Source: Yinghuangia soli
Lineage (GTDB): Bacteria; Actinomycetota; Actinomycetes; Streptomycetales; Streptomycetaceae
Direction: 5' to 3'
DNA length: 64,000 bases
NCBI RefSeq assembly: GCF_021502675.1
Contig: NZ_JAKFHA010000026.1
Location: 58,560-122,559 of the forward strand
Shown: piece after piece, positions 49,040-57,621 of the stretch
Layout: every line of letters starts with the position of its first letter
Position numbering within the stretch: the first letter of the stretch is position 1
Translations under genes and position numbers: made by a program
Notes under the pieces: model-generated
Seen by the model: the letters and a program-made list of their open reading frames with translations, nothing else
What the model was told of the DNA's origin: nothing
The model's database searches: none

Positions 49040-49669
49040 ATGGGGACCGACATCCACGGCTACATCGAGTGCCGCACCTGGAAGCCCGGGCTCGATCCCG
49101 GCGAGACCGCGTGGCAGCCGGCCGTCGACCTGGCCTTGCTGGGCCTGTACCGCGACTATGCCGGGTTCGCCGTCCTGTTCGGGGTCCGCGACATCCACGA
49201 CGAGTGGCGGCCGGTCGCGGCCGGACGCGGGCTGCCCGCGGACGTGTCGGGGGTGGTCCTGGCCGCATACGACATGTGCGAACCCGCGGTCGACGCCACA
49301 TGGATCGGCTGGGGTGAGGTGTGCGCCATCGACTGGGACGAGCCGGCCGCCGCGCGCGCCACCCGCATCGCACGCTACCGCGTCCTCCCGGACGGCCGAA
49401 GGGAGTTGGTGCACCGAGAGGACTGGAGCCGCGGCTTCACCCGGGCCAGCGGCATCGACGTGCTGTCCGCCGGCACCGGCAGCCTCGGCGGCCACTGCGC
49501 CGAGGGCGACGAATGGCAGACCGGCACCACCGTCTTCCGCGCCGAACGCGACCGCCGCCGCGACCTCGTCCCGGCGGACGGCCCGTGGGAGCCGATCTGG
49601 TCGGTCATGCGCACGCTCGCCGGCGTGCACGGCGGACAGAACGTACGCCTGGTCGTCTGGTTCGACTAG
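49040..49669 (+). CDS. conserved hypothetical protein, MGTDIHG family (209 aa)
   Basis: Begins MGTDIHGYIECRTWKPGLDP and contains LLGLYRDYAGFAVLFGVRDI, PVAAGRGLPADVSG, GWGEVCAIDWDEP and ends WSVMRTLAGVHGGQNVRLVV-WFD. The N-terminus is distinctive and recurs in uncharacterised bacterial and phage proteins. No enzyme motif is evident. A decayed copy of its 3' end is at 51314-51442, so this family has been duplicated here. The region 49670-49925 after it has no convincing gene. Confidence 0.72.
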   Translation: MGTDIHGYIECRTWKPGLDPGETAWQPAVDLALLGLYRDYAGFAVLFGVRDIHDEWRPVAAGRGLPADVSGVVLAAYDMCEPAVDATWIGWGEVCAIDWDEPAAARATRIARYRVLPDGRRELVHREDWSRGFTRASGIDVLSAGTGSLGGHCAEGDEWQTGTTVFRAERDRRRDLVPADGPWEPIWSVMRTLAGVHGGQNVRLVVWFD

Positions 49670-49925
49670 GTCGTGTCCACTACGTCCCCTGATGCGCATG
49701 GCCGTGCGGTCACCGGCCCAACCTCCTTTCCTGCTCGAAGCGTTCGGTTCGTGCTGACCGCCCGTCCAGGAAGGAGTTCCGGCGTGGCACGCAGCAACGG
49801 CAATCGCAGGCAGCGGCGTCGACCGCCGTGGCGGGGCCGCCCCTGCCACGCCACGGCGTCGGCCGACTTGGATCCGCCACACCAAGTACCGGACGGACGA
49901 GGAAGCTTGGCGCCCGTGACCGCCG

Positions 49926-51170
49926 CTACGCGCTGCCCGCAGGATGCACCCGTCGATCATGCGGCGTGCCCGTCTCCTCATAGAGGCGGCGGACGGCCTC
50001 GGGCGAGAAGATCTCGTCGTGGCCGACACCGCCCGCAAAGAGGCCGAACAGCCGGGTGGTCCACTCCGGGCTTTTGCGGATCGCCCCGAAGATGCCGCGC
50101 AGGCGCGGGGACAGCTCGCCGAATGCGCTCAGCGTGGTGGTGAACTCGTAGTTTTCCGAGCTCATTTCGTCACGGAGCTTGTGGTACTCGGCCAAGGCGT
50201 CGTCGAACGGCCGCTCGCCGGACAGCGCCTGGTCGAGGCGTTCCGCGAGGATCTCGCCGTGGATGAAGGCGTCGGTGATGCCGAAGCCCGGGTACGGGTC
50301 CTTGTGGTACGCGGCGTCGCCGACCAGCGCCCAGCCGGGGCCCCACGGCTGCCGGTAGTAGTTGTCCGCGTGCGGCATGGCGACGAAGTCACTTTCGCGG
50401 CGGCCCTGGTCGCGCATTTGCGCACCGAGTTCCGGGTGGATCTCGTCCCAGACCGCCTGGTAGTTCCCCGGCACGTCGCGGCGGAACTCCTTGAACCGGC
50501 TTCGGCCGCAGATGACGGCCGCGACGGTGAGGCCGTCATGGGTGGGCCACGCGCCGCACCAGGTCTCGTGCAGGCCGACGCGGTGGTGGAGGTCCCCGTC
50601 GAGGCCGCTGTAGTAGGCGTAGTAGTTCACCCCGGTCGCCGGGACGACCTTGTACGCTTCGGCGCCTGCCTGGGCCGCCACCATCGACCGGCAGCCGTCC
50701 GCGCCGACGACGATCGGGGCCCGGAACTCCCGCATGGGACGGTCTCTTTCCTGACCGCGGATGCCGACGACACGCCCCTCGGAGAAGACGAGTCCGGCGA
50801 CCGTGAAGCCCTCGATCACCTCGGCGCCGGCTCGGCGCGCGGCATCGACCAGCAGCGCGTCGAGGACGGTGCGGCGTGGTGCGTACGCGGTGTCGATGCC
50901 GTCGACCGGTTCCGCCCAACCGCTGAGCTGCAGTCCGCGGTACCCGAAGTGCGCCTGCCGGATCGCGGCCGGTTCGGTGCCGAGCAGTTCGTCCAGGAGC
51001 CCCCAGGCGCGGAGGCGGGCGAGGCCGTTCTGGTGGATGTAGTGGGTGGAGACGGTGTCGCTGGGGAAGGTGGCGCGGTCCACGGCCAGGACCCGGTATC
51101 CGCGCCGGGCTAGGTGCATGGCGAGGGGCGACCCCGCGACGCGGGCGCCGACCACGATGGCGTCGTACAT
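49926..51170 (-). CDS. FAD-dependent monooxygenase/oxidoreductase
   Basis: A 414-residue flavoprotein of the PHBH/geranylgeranyl-reductase type. Near the N-terminus is the dinucleotide motif VVGARVAGSPLAMHLARRGY with DRATFPSDT after strand 2; the second FAD motif is ALVGDAAYHKDPYPGFGITD (about 287-306), and VVGADGCRS is present. Substrate not predictable. ATG 51170 is five bases from AAGGA; the ATG at 51176 would lie too close to it. Confidence 0.9.
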   Translation of the reverse strand: MYDAIVVGARVAGSPLAMHLARRGYRVLAVDRATFPSDTVSTHYIHQNGLARLRAWGLLDELLGTEPAAIRQAHFGYRGLQLSGWAEPVDGIDTAYAPRRTVLDALLVDAARRAGAEVIEGFTVAGLVFSEGRVVGIRGQERDRPMREFRAPIVVGADGCRSMVAAQAGAEAYKVVPATGVNYYAYYSGLDGDLHHRVGLHETWCGAWPTHDGLTVAAVICGRSRFKEFRRDVPGNYQAVWDEIHPELGAQMRDQGRRESDFVAMPHADNYYRQPWGPGWALVGDAAYHKDPYPGFGITDAFIHGEILAERLDQALSGERPFDDALAEYHKLRDEMSSENYEFTTTLSAFGELSPRLRGIFGAIRKSPEWTTRLFGLFAGGVGHDEIFSPEAVRRLYEETGTPHDRRVHPAGSA

Positions 51171-51313
51171 GGGCATCCTTCGGAGTTCGGTGGAGTCCAT
51201 AACAACGGAAGGTGTCCGGGCGCAGCCCCATCCCACCCCACCCGCCAACGGATTCGTACCTCCGGAGATGTGCCTTGGCTGTGCCTCGGGCGGGCACCCG
51301 CCCCGCGCCGATG

Positions 51314-51442
51314 GTCGCCAAAGGCCCGACCGCCGCCGTCCCCGAGGACGGCCCCTGGTAGCCGGTCTGGTCCGTCATGCGCACCCTGGCCGGCGTGCAC
51401 GGCGACGAGAACGTACGCCTGGTCATGTGGTTCGACGACCAG
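51314..51442 (+). pseudogene. fragment of the MGTDIHG-family gene with internal stop
   Basis: The translation AAVPEDGPW-stop-PVWSVMRTLAGVHGDENV, then RLVMWFDDQQ, matches the last 33 residues of the protein at 49040-49669 almost throughout. A GAG codon of the intact copy corresponds to TAG (51359-51361) here, and nothing upstream resembles the rest of that protein. It is the broken 3' remnant of a duplicate or related gene. The rest of the 463-bp gap 51171-51634 shows no gene. Confidence 0.75.
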
Positions 51443-51634
51443 CAGTGCCCTTGTAGGTCGGTCTGGGTTTGCCGTGTGCGGTGGGTCGTTCGCAGGTGGG
51501 GCATGTGCCATCCAGACGACGGCCCCGACCTGCCCCGCGACTACGACAGTTCCCCCGGCGTCATACCGACGGCAAACCGTCGGAAACGACCAAATGCCGG
51601 CCGCCTGGCAAGAGCACTACCAGCGCTGCGCCGG

Positions 51635-52414
51635 TCACGGAGTGGCGGAGAAGTCGACGCGCAGCGGCAGGTGGTCGGAGGGTTCGGTCAGGGAAGGCAG
51701 CGCGCTGTCGCGGGAGAGCTCGGGCAGGGCACCGGGGCGCGGTGCGAGTCGCCCTTCGGAGAAGAGCAAGTAGTCGATCTTGCGTGGCCGGCCGTTGATG
51801 GCGCAGGTGTCCCACGGCCGCTGGGTACGGCAGCTCTCGTCCATGCCCCGCTCCAGCGCGGCCGCAACGACGTTACTCCGGGACGTGGCGTTGAAGTCCC
51901 CGGCGAGGATCCAGGTGGCGTCCGGAGCCGTGGCGTCGCGGTGCGCGAGGAGTTCGAGCATCTGGCGGCGGCCGACGTGTTCGTCGCGGGGCGTCGACTC
52001 GGGTTGCCAGGCCAGGTGGGTGCAGGCGACGTGGAGCGGTTGGCCGTCGAGGGTGAGCCGGACGATCAGCGCCAAGTCGTCACCCCCGGGGCGCTGCGCC
52101 GCGAAGCGCAGTTCCCGGGGTTCGAGTCCGCCGAAGCGGGTATGCCGGGCGAACACGGCCAGTCCGTCGGGGCGTCGGCTGCGCCGTGCGTAGACCGCGT
52201 CGTGGGTGGCCGCCAGTCGGGCGCGCAGGTCCTCGTATTCGGCGGGCTCCAGTTCCTGCAGGCACAGGAGGTCGGCGTCGAGCGCCTCGACACGGTCGAG
52301 CAGCAGGCCGCGGCGGCGGGCCGGGTCGAGTGCCTCGCGAGGGCACAGCGGATAGCGGTCAGGGCGGACGAAGGACTGGGCGAGCACGTTGTAGGTCACG
52401 GCGCTGAAGGTCAT
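51635..52414 (-). CDS. endonuclease/exonuclease/phosphatase-family protein
   Basis: A 259-residue protein with the EEP fold: SAVTYNVLAQSFVRPDRYPL, ADLLCLQELEPAEYEDLRAR (metal-binding Glu), WILAGDFNATSRSNVVAAAL (Asp/Asn), and the C-terminal catalytic SDHLPLRVDF. It starts like CCR4-type nucleases (TYNVLAQ). It may be a phosphodiesterase or nuclease; the substrate is unknown. Confidence 0.88.
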   Translation of the reverse strand: MTFSAVTYNVLAQSFVRPDRYPLCPREALDPARRRGLLLDRVEALDADLLCLQELEPAEYEDLRARLAATHDAVYARRSRRPDGLAVFARHTRFGGLEPRELRFAAQRPGGDDLALIVRLTLDGQPLHVACTHLAWQPESTPRDEHVGRRQMLELLAHRDATAPDATWILAGDFNATSRSNVVAAALERGMDESCRTQRPWDTCAINGRPRKIDYLLFSEGRLAPRPGALPELSRDSALPSLTEPSDHLPLRVDFSATP

Positions 52415-52467
52415 GCAGCGCACGCTAGGGAAGGAGCCCGCGGGCACGGTAGGACACGATTGCGGAC

Positions 52468-53475
52468 ATGACCGTGAGCGAGCACTCGCCGATGGGCTGC
52501 ACATGGCAGCGCTACCTCGACCACGTGACCAACGAGCACGGCGGCTGGACCGCGCTTACCCACACGCTGATGCGGCGCGCCGGGCCGTGGGCGGGACTGC
52601 CGCTCGACCCGGGAACGATCGAACGCGGGCTGCGCCGCCTCCGTTCCCGGGGCAACGCGTCCGGCGGTCAGTACGGGCGCTGGCTGCTCGAGTACTTCGG
52701 TGTGCCGCAACCGCTGGAGGAGACGGCGCGCTGGATGGGCCAGTACCACGGTCGCTTCGCGGACCTGCCGCTGTCACTGCGCGAGGCGCAGCTGTGGCTG
52801 TGGGACCGGCCACCGATCACCGAGTCGCCTGCCGCGTGCTGGATCCACCTTGGCCTGGCGTCGGTCGCCATGCGCCGACGCGACCCGCGTGCCGCCGGGC
52901 TCCGGTTGGCCCAGGCCGCCGACACGGCGCGCGTGGATCCGGCCGCGCACGTCGAGTCCACACTGCTCGAAGCCCGTCTGGAGAGCGACGCGGGGCGGGC
53001 GGGGCACGCCGACCAGGCACTCGCGCGGGCCCGGTCGCAGATCGCGCGGCTGCCGCAGGGCGGCGAACGGGACTGCTACCACGCGCGTTGGGCCGACCAG
53101 CGTGCCTTCCTGCTGATACACGGCGGTCCGCAACCCCGCCTCTCGGCAGCGGCGCGACTGTACCGGTCCATCGACGTCCGCAGCCCCGCCGCCTTCGCGC
53201 GGTTCCGGCGCGATCACGGGCTGGCGTACTGCCATTGGCGGCTCGGCGACCGCGACCGGGCGAGCCGCCACGCCCGTGCCGCTGCCGAGCATGCGGGCGA
53301 CGCCGGGCTGCTGCGCTTCCGGGTGATGGCGCTCCAGCTCCTGGCCCGCGTGGAACCGTGCGAAGCCGAGCGGCTGCACAGCCGTGCCGACCGCATCATC
53401 AGCGAACTGGAGCACGCGGACCTTGCACCGCCCGCCCCCGCGCCGTTCGTTGCGGTAGGCCCGACGCGGGGGTAG
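52468..53475 (+). CDS. TPR-like hypothetical protein (335 aa)
   Basis: Begins TVSEHSPMGCTWQRYLDHVT, then a long run of helices: WIHLGLASVAMRRRDPRAAG, LRLAQAADTARVDPAAHVES, TLLEARLESDAGRAGHADQA, DHGLAYCHWRLGDRDRASRH, which has the period of TPR repeats. An N-terminal DNA-binding part is possible, but no clear helix-turn-helix is seen. The last codons run directly into the mazG fragment, so the original C-terminus may have been altered. Confidence 0.7.
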   Translation: MTVSEHSPMGCTWQRYLDHVTNEHGGWTALTHTLMRRAGPWAGLPLDPGTIERGLRRLRSRGNASGGQYGRWLLEYFGVPQPLEETARWMGQYHGRFADLPLSLREAQLWLWDRPPITESPAACWIHLGLASVAMRRRDPRAAGLRLAQAADTARVDPAAHVESTLLEARLESDAGRAGHADQALARARSQIARLPQGGERDCYHARWADQRAFLLIHGGPQPRLSAAARLYRSIDVRSPAAFARFRRDHGLAYCHWRLGDRDRASRHARAAAEHAGDAGLLRFRVMALQLLARVEPCEAERLHSRADRIISELEHADLAPPAPAPFVAVGPTRG

Positions 53476-53580
53476 GCGAACACGTCCGGGAGGAGGTCGC
53501 GGACGTGTTCGCCTACCTGTGTGCGGTGTCCGGACTGCGCCGCGGTGCCGTGTCGCCCAGGCCCTGCGCGATGCGGCACT
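53472..53580 (+). pseudogene. broken mazG-like fragment
   Basis: The frame at 53472 reads VGEHVREEVADVFAYLCAVS, which matches VGEHVREEVADVFAYLLGVC of the intact gene at 43182-43526. The following part of the family (VAQALRD, compare LAQALRD) continues in another frame from 53552, showing a frameshift. Only the second half of the family is represented. It abuts the stop of the TPR-like gene. Confidence 0.75.
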
Positions 53581-53646
53581 TCGGGGACAGCCTCGGACAC
53601 CCGGCTCCTCGCTCACCCCCCGATGCGTGAGGAGCCCCGCACCTCC

Positions 53647-54360
53647 CTAGGCGTGCGCCGCATCACGTTTCCCCAGGAAGGACGCCAACAGCGAGTCGCG
53701 ATCGCCCAGTTCGTCCGCGGTACCGGACAGGGCGAGGCGGCCCGCGGACAGTACGAAGCCGCGGTGGCATAGCTTCAGTGCCGCCACGGTGTTCTGCTCG
53801 ACGACCAACACCGGTACATCCGCAGCGATCCGGGCGAGCGCGCCGTAGACCGCCTGGACGACCACCGGGGCCAGCCCCAGTGACGGTTCGTCGAGCAGCA
53901 GCATGCGCGGCGCGGACACCAACGCCCGTCCGATGGCGACCATCTGCTGTTCGCCGCCGGACAACGCGTACCCCGCCCGGTCGCGGAGCGGGACGAGGGC
54001 CGGCAGCAGGTCGTACACATCCGCCTCGGTCCACCCCTTGCGGCCTGCCGCGGCGATGCGGCCCATCCGCAAGTTCTCGTCCACGGACAGGGACGGGAAC
54101 ACCCGCCGCCCTTCCGGCACATGGACCAGGCCCCGGCGGGCGATCTCCGAGGGGCTGTGCCCGGTGATGTCGGCTCCGTCGAAGAGCACGGTCCCCCGAG
54201 TGACCGGGACCAGGCCCGAGACGGCATGCAGAGTCGAGGTCTTGCCGGCCCCGTTCGGGCCGAGCAGGGCGACCGCCTCCCCCGCGTCCACGCGCAGGTC
54301 GAGGCCGACGACGGCGCGGGTGGTGCCGTAGTCCACGCACAGTCCGGTGATCTCAAGCAT
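53647..54360 (-). CDS. livF: ABC transporter ATP-binding protein, LivF type
   Basis: A 237-residue ATPase: Walker A LLGPNGAGKTST, Q-loop region HVPEGRRVFPSLSVDENLRM, signature ALSGGEQQMVAIGRALVSAP, Walker B LLLDEPSLGLAP and the switch His after LVVEQN. The RRVFPSLSVDEN pattern and gene order identify the LivF partner of a branched-chain amino-acid-type importer. Overlaps livG by eight bases. Confidence 0.95.
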   Translation of the reverse strand: MLEITGLCVDYGTTRAVVGLDLRVDAGEAVALLGPNGAGKTSTLHAVSGLVPVTRGTVLFDGADITGHSPSEIARRGLVHVPEGRRVFPSLSVDENLRMGRIAAAGRKGWTEADVYDLLPALVPLRDRAGYALSGGEQQMVAIGRALVSAPRMLLLDEPSLGLAPVVVQAVYGALARIAADVPVLVVEQNTVAALKLCHRGFVLSAGRLALSGTADELGDRDSLLASFLGKRDAAHA

Positions 54361-55135
54361 CGTGGGCCGTCCCCAGGTAGGCGTCCATGACACGGCGGTC
54401 CTGCCACACGTGCGCGGGCGGCCCTTCCGCGACCACCTGCCCCGTTTCGAGAACGGTGATCCGGTCGCAGAGCGCGTCGATGAAGTCGATCTTGTGGTCG
54501 ATGACCAGCAAAGCCACCCCGTCCGCGGCGACCGACCGCAGCAGGACGAGGAGTTGCGCGGTCTCCGTGTCGTTGAGGCCCGCGCTCGGCTCGTCGAGCA
54601 TCAGGACGCGGGGCTCGGCGGAGATCCCGCGCGCGACGTCGAGCAGGCGCTGCTCGCCGTACGTGAGGATCGCCGCGGGCACCTGTGCCTTCGCGGCCAG
54701 GCCCACACGGTCGAGCGCCGCCAACGAGGCTGCCCACCGGGCGCGTTCGATGTGCAGCATGCGCGGACGCAGCAGCCAGGCCGACCCCAGCCCCCGGGCA
54801 CGCCGGTCCGGCGTCGCGATCAGGACGTTCTCCTGGCACGTCAGGAACCGGTACGGCTGCGGCTGCTGGAACATGCGCACCAGCCCGGCCCGCCGCGAGC
54901 GCTCCGGCCCGCCGAGGCGGACCCGGTGCCCTTCGACCGCCAGGCGCCCGGACGCCGGGACCACTCCGCTCAGCGCGTTCAGCAGCGTGGTCTTGCCGCT
55001 GCCGTTGGGTCCGATGACACCCACGACCTGGCCTTCCGCGACGGACACGGAGACATGGTCGACAGCGCGCACGCCGCCGAACGAGACGCAGATATCGGCG
55101 GCGTCGAGCACGGTTCGTCCGGAGGTCTCAGACAT
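54353..55135 (-). CDS. livG: ABC transporter ATP-binding protein, LivG type
   Basis: A 260-residue ATPase: Walker A VIGPNGSGKTTLLNAL, MFQQPQPYRFLTCQENVLIA, signature region LTYGEQRLLDVARGISAEPR, Walker B VLMLDEPSAGLND, and LLVIDHKIDFIDALCDRITV with the switch His. The extra C-terminal helix (DRRVMDAYLG) is characteristic of LivG. Overlaps both neighbours. Confidence 0.95.
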   Translation of the reverse strand: MSETSGRTVLDAADICVSFGGVRAVDHVSVSVAEGQVVGVIGPNGSGKTTLLNALSGVVPASGRLAVEGHRVRLGGPERSRRAGLVRMFQQPQPYRFLTCQENVLIATPDRRARGLGSAWLLRPRMLHIERARWAASLAALDRVGLAAKAQVPAAILTYGEQRLLDVARGISAEPRVLMLDEPSAGLNDTETAQLLVLLRSVAADGVALLVIDHKIDFIDALCDRITVLETGQVVAEGPPAHVWQDRRVMDAYLGTAHDA

Positions 55136-56522
55136 CGGCGGACTCCTTTCCGGTCGACGCCGACGCGGACGCAGAACCGGAATCAGAAGCGGAATCAGAA
55201 GCGGAATCGGATGCCGAAGCGGACGCGCCCGCAGGTGCGGCGGTCCGGCCCGGCAGCGCGGCCCGGACCTTGGCCGCCACCCCCGCCACCCCCGCCACCC
55301 CCGCCGGCCCCGCCACACCTGCCCGGCGCAGCAGCCCCCGCACCCGCCCCGCCAGCCCGATCAGCCCCTCCGGGCAGATCATGATCATGACGAGCAGCAG
55401 CGCGCCGTACAGCACGCCCTGGTACTCCTTGAACTCCTGGAGCAGCTTCGGCGCCCACACGTAGAACCCGGCGCCGAGCACCGGCCCCCAGATCGACCCG
55501 GCCCCGCCGAGGATCACCATCAGGAAGATCCCGATCCCCAGGTCCAGCCCGAACTGGTCGACCCCCACGAACCCTTGCCAGTTCGCCAGCAGTGCCCCCG
55601 ACAGGCCGCCCGCGACCGACCCGAGCACGTACAGCATCAGATGCAGGCGCCGGACGGAGATCCCGGCCGTGCGCGCGACCATCTCGCCGTCCCGCGCCGC
55701 GACCGCCTCCCGCCCGATCGGCGAGCGCTCCAGGAACACCCCGAGCAGCAGCGCGAGCCCGAGCACCCCGAGGAAGAGCCAGAACGCGCTGCGGTCGGAG
55801 TCGAAGGTGTGCCCGAACAGCGACGGGTACGGCAGCCCCGTCACCTGGCCGTTCACCCCCGTGAAGTCGCTGGTCCGGGCGAAGACGACCATGCCGATCT
55901 GGGACACCGCCAACGTCCCGATCGCGAAGGCGAAATGCTGCGCGCGGGCCAGCGCGAGCCCGACCACCGCGGCCACCGCGCCGGCCGCCAGCGCACCCAG
56001 CAGCGCGCTCTGCCAGAACGGCCTGCCGTGCTGCTCGGTGGCGTACGCCGAGGTGTACGCGCCGACCGCCATCATCGTGGTCTGGCAGAACGCGAAGCGG
56101 CCGCCGAGCCCGAAGATCCAGTAGAAGCCGAGTCCGGCCAGCGAGTAGAGCAGCCACAGGTCCAGCAGATTGCTGCCCTCGGCCGAACTCACCAGGTTGG
56201 GACCGGCGATCGCGGTCACGGCCACGAACGCGAGCACGCCCAGGTATTGGTGCCGCCGGTACACCGGTGGCTTCACCGTGCCGCGCGGCGCCATCCCGAC
56301 CCGGGTGCGCAGCGTGTCGAGGCCGGCCGTCAGCATGTGCATCCCGGACGGCTCCGGAGCACGGCCGTCCGCCGCCGCGGACGTGTCCGCCCCGGACGAA
56401 TCGGCCGCGGGAGCCGCCTCAGGACCAGTCTCGGGTCCGGCCCCGGGATCGGCCCCGGGATCGGCCCCGGGATCGGCCCCGGAGGCGACCGCCGGATCGA
56501 AGGTGTTGCGGGTCTCGGTCAT
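55128..56522 (-). CDS. livM: ABC transporter permease, LivM type, with low-complexity extensions
   Basis: A 464-residue permease. The core (res about 80-390) has eight to nine helices and the family stretch FALGGRFAFCQTTMMAVGAY-like GGRFAFCQTTMMAVGAYTSA, plus LGGAGSIWGPVLGAGFYVWA. Unusually it carries an N-terminal repeat (GADPGADPGADPGAGPE) and a C-terminal tail of Ser/Asp/Ala repeats (SASDSASDSASDSGSASAS), both encoded by 12-bp DNA repeats, and an AGVAGVAGVA segment from a 9-bp repeat. Typical LivM proteins lack these. Start at ATG 56522. Confidence 0.92.
   Translation of the reverse strand: MTETRNTFDPAVASGADPGADPGADPGAGPETGPEAAPAADSSGADTSAAADGRAPEPSGMHMLTAGLDTLRTRVGMAPRGTVKPPVYRRHQYLGVLAFVAVTAIAGPNLVSSAEGSNLLDLWLLYSLAGLGFYWIFGLGGRFAFCQTTMMAVGAYTSAYATEQHGRPFWQSALLGALAAGAVAAVVGLALARAQHFAFAIGTLAVSQIGMVVFARTSDFTGVNGQVTGLPYPSLFGHTFDSDRSAFWLFLGVLGLALLLGVFLERSPIGREAVAARDGEMVARTAGISVRRLHLMLYVLGSVAGGLSGALLANWQGFVGVDQFGLDLGIGIFLMVILGGAGSIWGPVLGAGFYVWAPKLLQEFKEYQGVLYGALLLVMIMICPEGLIGLAGRVRGLLRRAGVAGPAGVAGVAGVAAKVRAALPGRTAAPAGASASASDSASDSASDSGSASASASTGKESADV
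55178..55213. repeat. 12-bp tandem repeat CGGAATCAGAAG
   Basis: Two perfect copies and a third with changes, encoding the Ser/Asp/Ala repeats of the LivM C-terminus; a separate 9-bp CGCCACCCC repeat lies at 55275-55301. Confidence 0.8.
56445..56480. repeat. 12-bp tandem repeat GGGATCGGCCCC, three perfect copies
   Basis: Encodes the GADP repeats near the LivM N-terminus. The unit keeps the frame on expansion or contraction. Confidence 0.85.
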
Positions 56523-56556
56523 GTGCTTCGGCTTCCTCAAGAAGGTCACAAGCGGG

Positions 56557-57429
56557 TCAGAGGCGCGACGCGTGGGTCTTGAAGAGCCCTTGCGGCCGGA
56601 CGGCGATCACCAGGAACAGGGCGAGGTACGGCAGCGCCCCCGCGTAGTCGCGCAGCACATATCCCCCGAGGAGTTGCTGGACGAGGCCGACGCCCAGGCA
56701 GCCCAGCACCGCGCCGCCGAGGTTCCCGAACCCGCCCGCGACGGCCGCGGCCATGCCGCCCAGCATGATCGCGAAGCCGAAGTTGAGGTCCAGTACGGTC
56801 AGCGGCGCGACGAGGATCCCGGCCAGCGCCGCGAGTGCACCGGACAGCGCCCACGCGCCCATCGAGACCCGGCGTACCCGGACCCCGCACAGCTGTGCGG
56901 CGTCCGGGTCGGCGGCCAGTGCCCGCACTTGCCGGCCGAAGGACGTGTACTTGAACGCCCACACCAGTGCGCCGACCACCAGCACGGTGACTCCGACGAT
57001 CAGTACTCGCTGCCAGGCGATCGCCGCCCCCGCGACGTGCCAGGCGCCGTCGCCCAACGGGCCCGGCAGGCGCCGGGGTTCGCTGCCCTGCCAGATGCCG
57101 ATGAGGGCCCGGATGACGAGGGCCGCGGCGAGCGTGGCGACGATGACGGTCATCTGCGGGCGTTTGCGCAGCGGTGCGTACGCGACGCGTTCGAGGACCA
57201 CGCCGACCACCGCCAGCAGGGCGATGGCGAGCAGCGAGCCGGGGACCACCGGCCAGCCCAGGTCGTCGATGGCCCACCAGGCCAGGAACCCGCCGAGGGT
57301 GAGCAGGTCGCCGTGCGCGAAGTTGACGACGCCGGTCGCCTTGTAGAGCAGCAGGAAGCCGACGGCTGCCAGCGTGAGGACGGCGGCGTACGCGAGTGCG
57401 CCGGCGAAGAGGGCGATGAACGTCGCCAT
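56557..57429 (-). CDS. livH: ABC transporter permease, LivH type
   Basis: A 290-residue permease with about eight membrane helices. The hallmark start VGFLLLYKATGVVNFAHGDL and LLTLGGFLAW, then VLERVAYAPLRKRPQMTVIV, the EAA-like region DAAQLCGVRVRRVSMGAWAL and GGFGNLGGAVLGCLGVGLVQ are typical LivH features. The 34-base gap to livM and shared strand indicate one operon. Confidence 0.95.
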   Translation of the reverse strand: MATFIALFAGALAYAAVLTLAAVGFLLLYKATGVVNFAHGDLLTLGGFLAWWAIDDLGWPVVPGSLLAIALLAVVGVVLERVAYAPLRKRPQMTVIVATLAAALVIRALIGIWQGSEPRRLPGPLGDGAWHVAGAAIAWQRVLIVGVTVLVVGALVWAFKYTSFGRQVRALAADPDAAQLCGVRVRRVSMGAWALSGALAALAGILVAPLTVLDLNFGFAIMLGGMAAAVAGGFGNLGGAVLGCLGVGLVQQLLGGYVLRDYAGALPYLALFLVIAVRPQGLFKTHASRL

Positions 57430-57621
57430 GGGGACCACCAGTTCGTGTGGTTCGCGGTCGAGCGGACGGACGCGGCATAAGGCGGAGCAAGCCGAGCAAG
57501 CGGATGGGGCGGAGGCGGGCGGAGGCGGGAGGGGTGGCGGCGTACCCGCTGTGTGGGCCGAGAGGGGCCGGCCCGAGTACGCCGCCACGCTCACGCGGGA
57601 GCGGCGGTCGGCGCGGGAGCG

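Noticed and set aside
49673..50143. 156-residue plus-strand frame after the MGTDIHG gene
   Set aside because: Arg/Pro-rich, overlaps the end of the FAD oxidoreductase gene and has no start signal. A short stretch near 49860-49919 (WIRHTKYRTDEEAW in another frame) may be a relic of a small gene, but it is too short to call.
54387..56582. 731-residue open frame on the plus strand across livM/livG
   Set aside because: Translation is dominated by Arg, Pro, Gln and His with no domains; it lies opposite clear Liv transporter genes.
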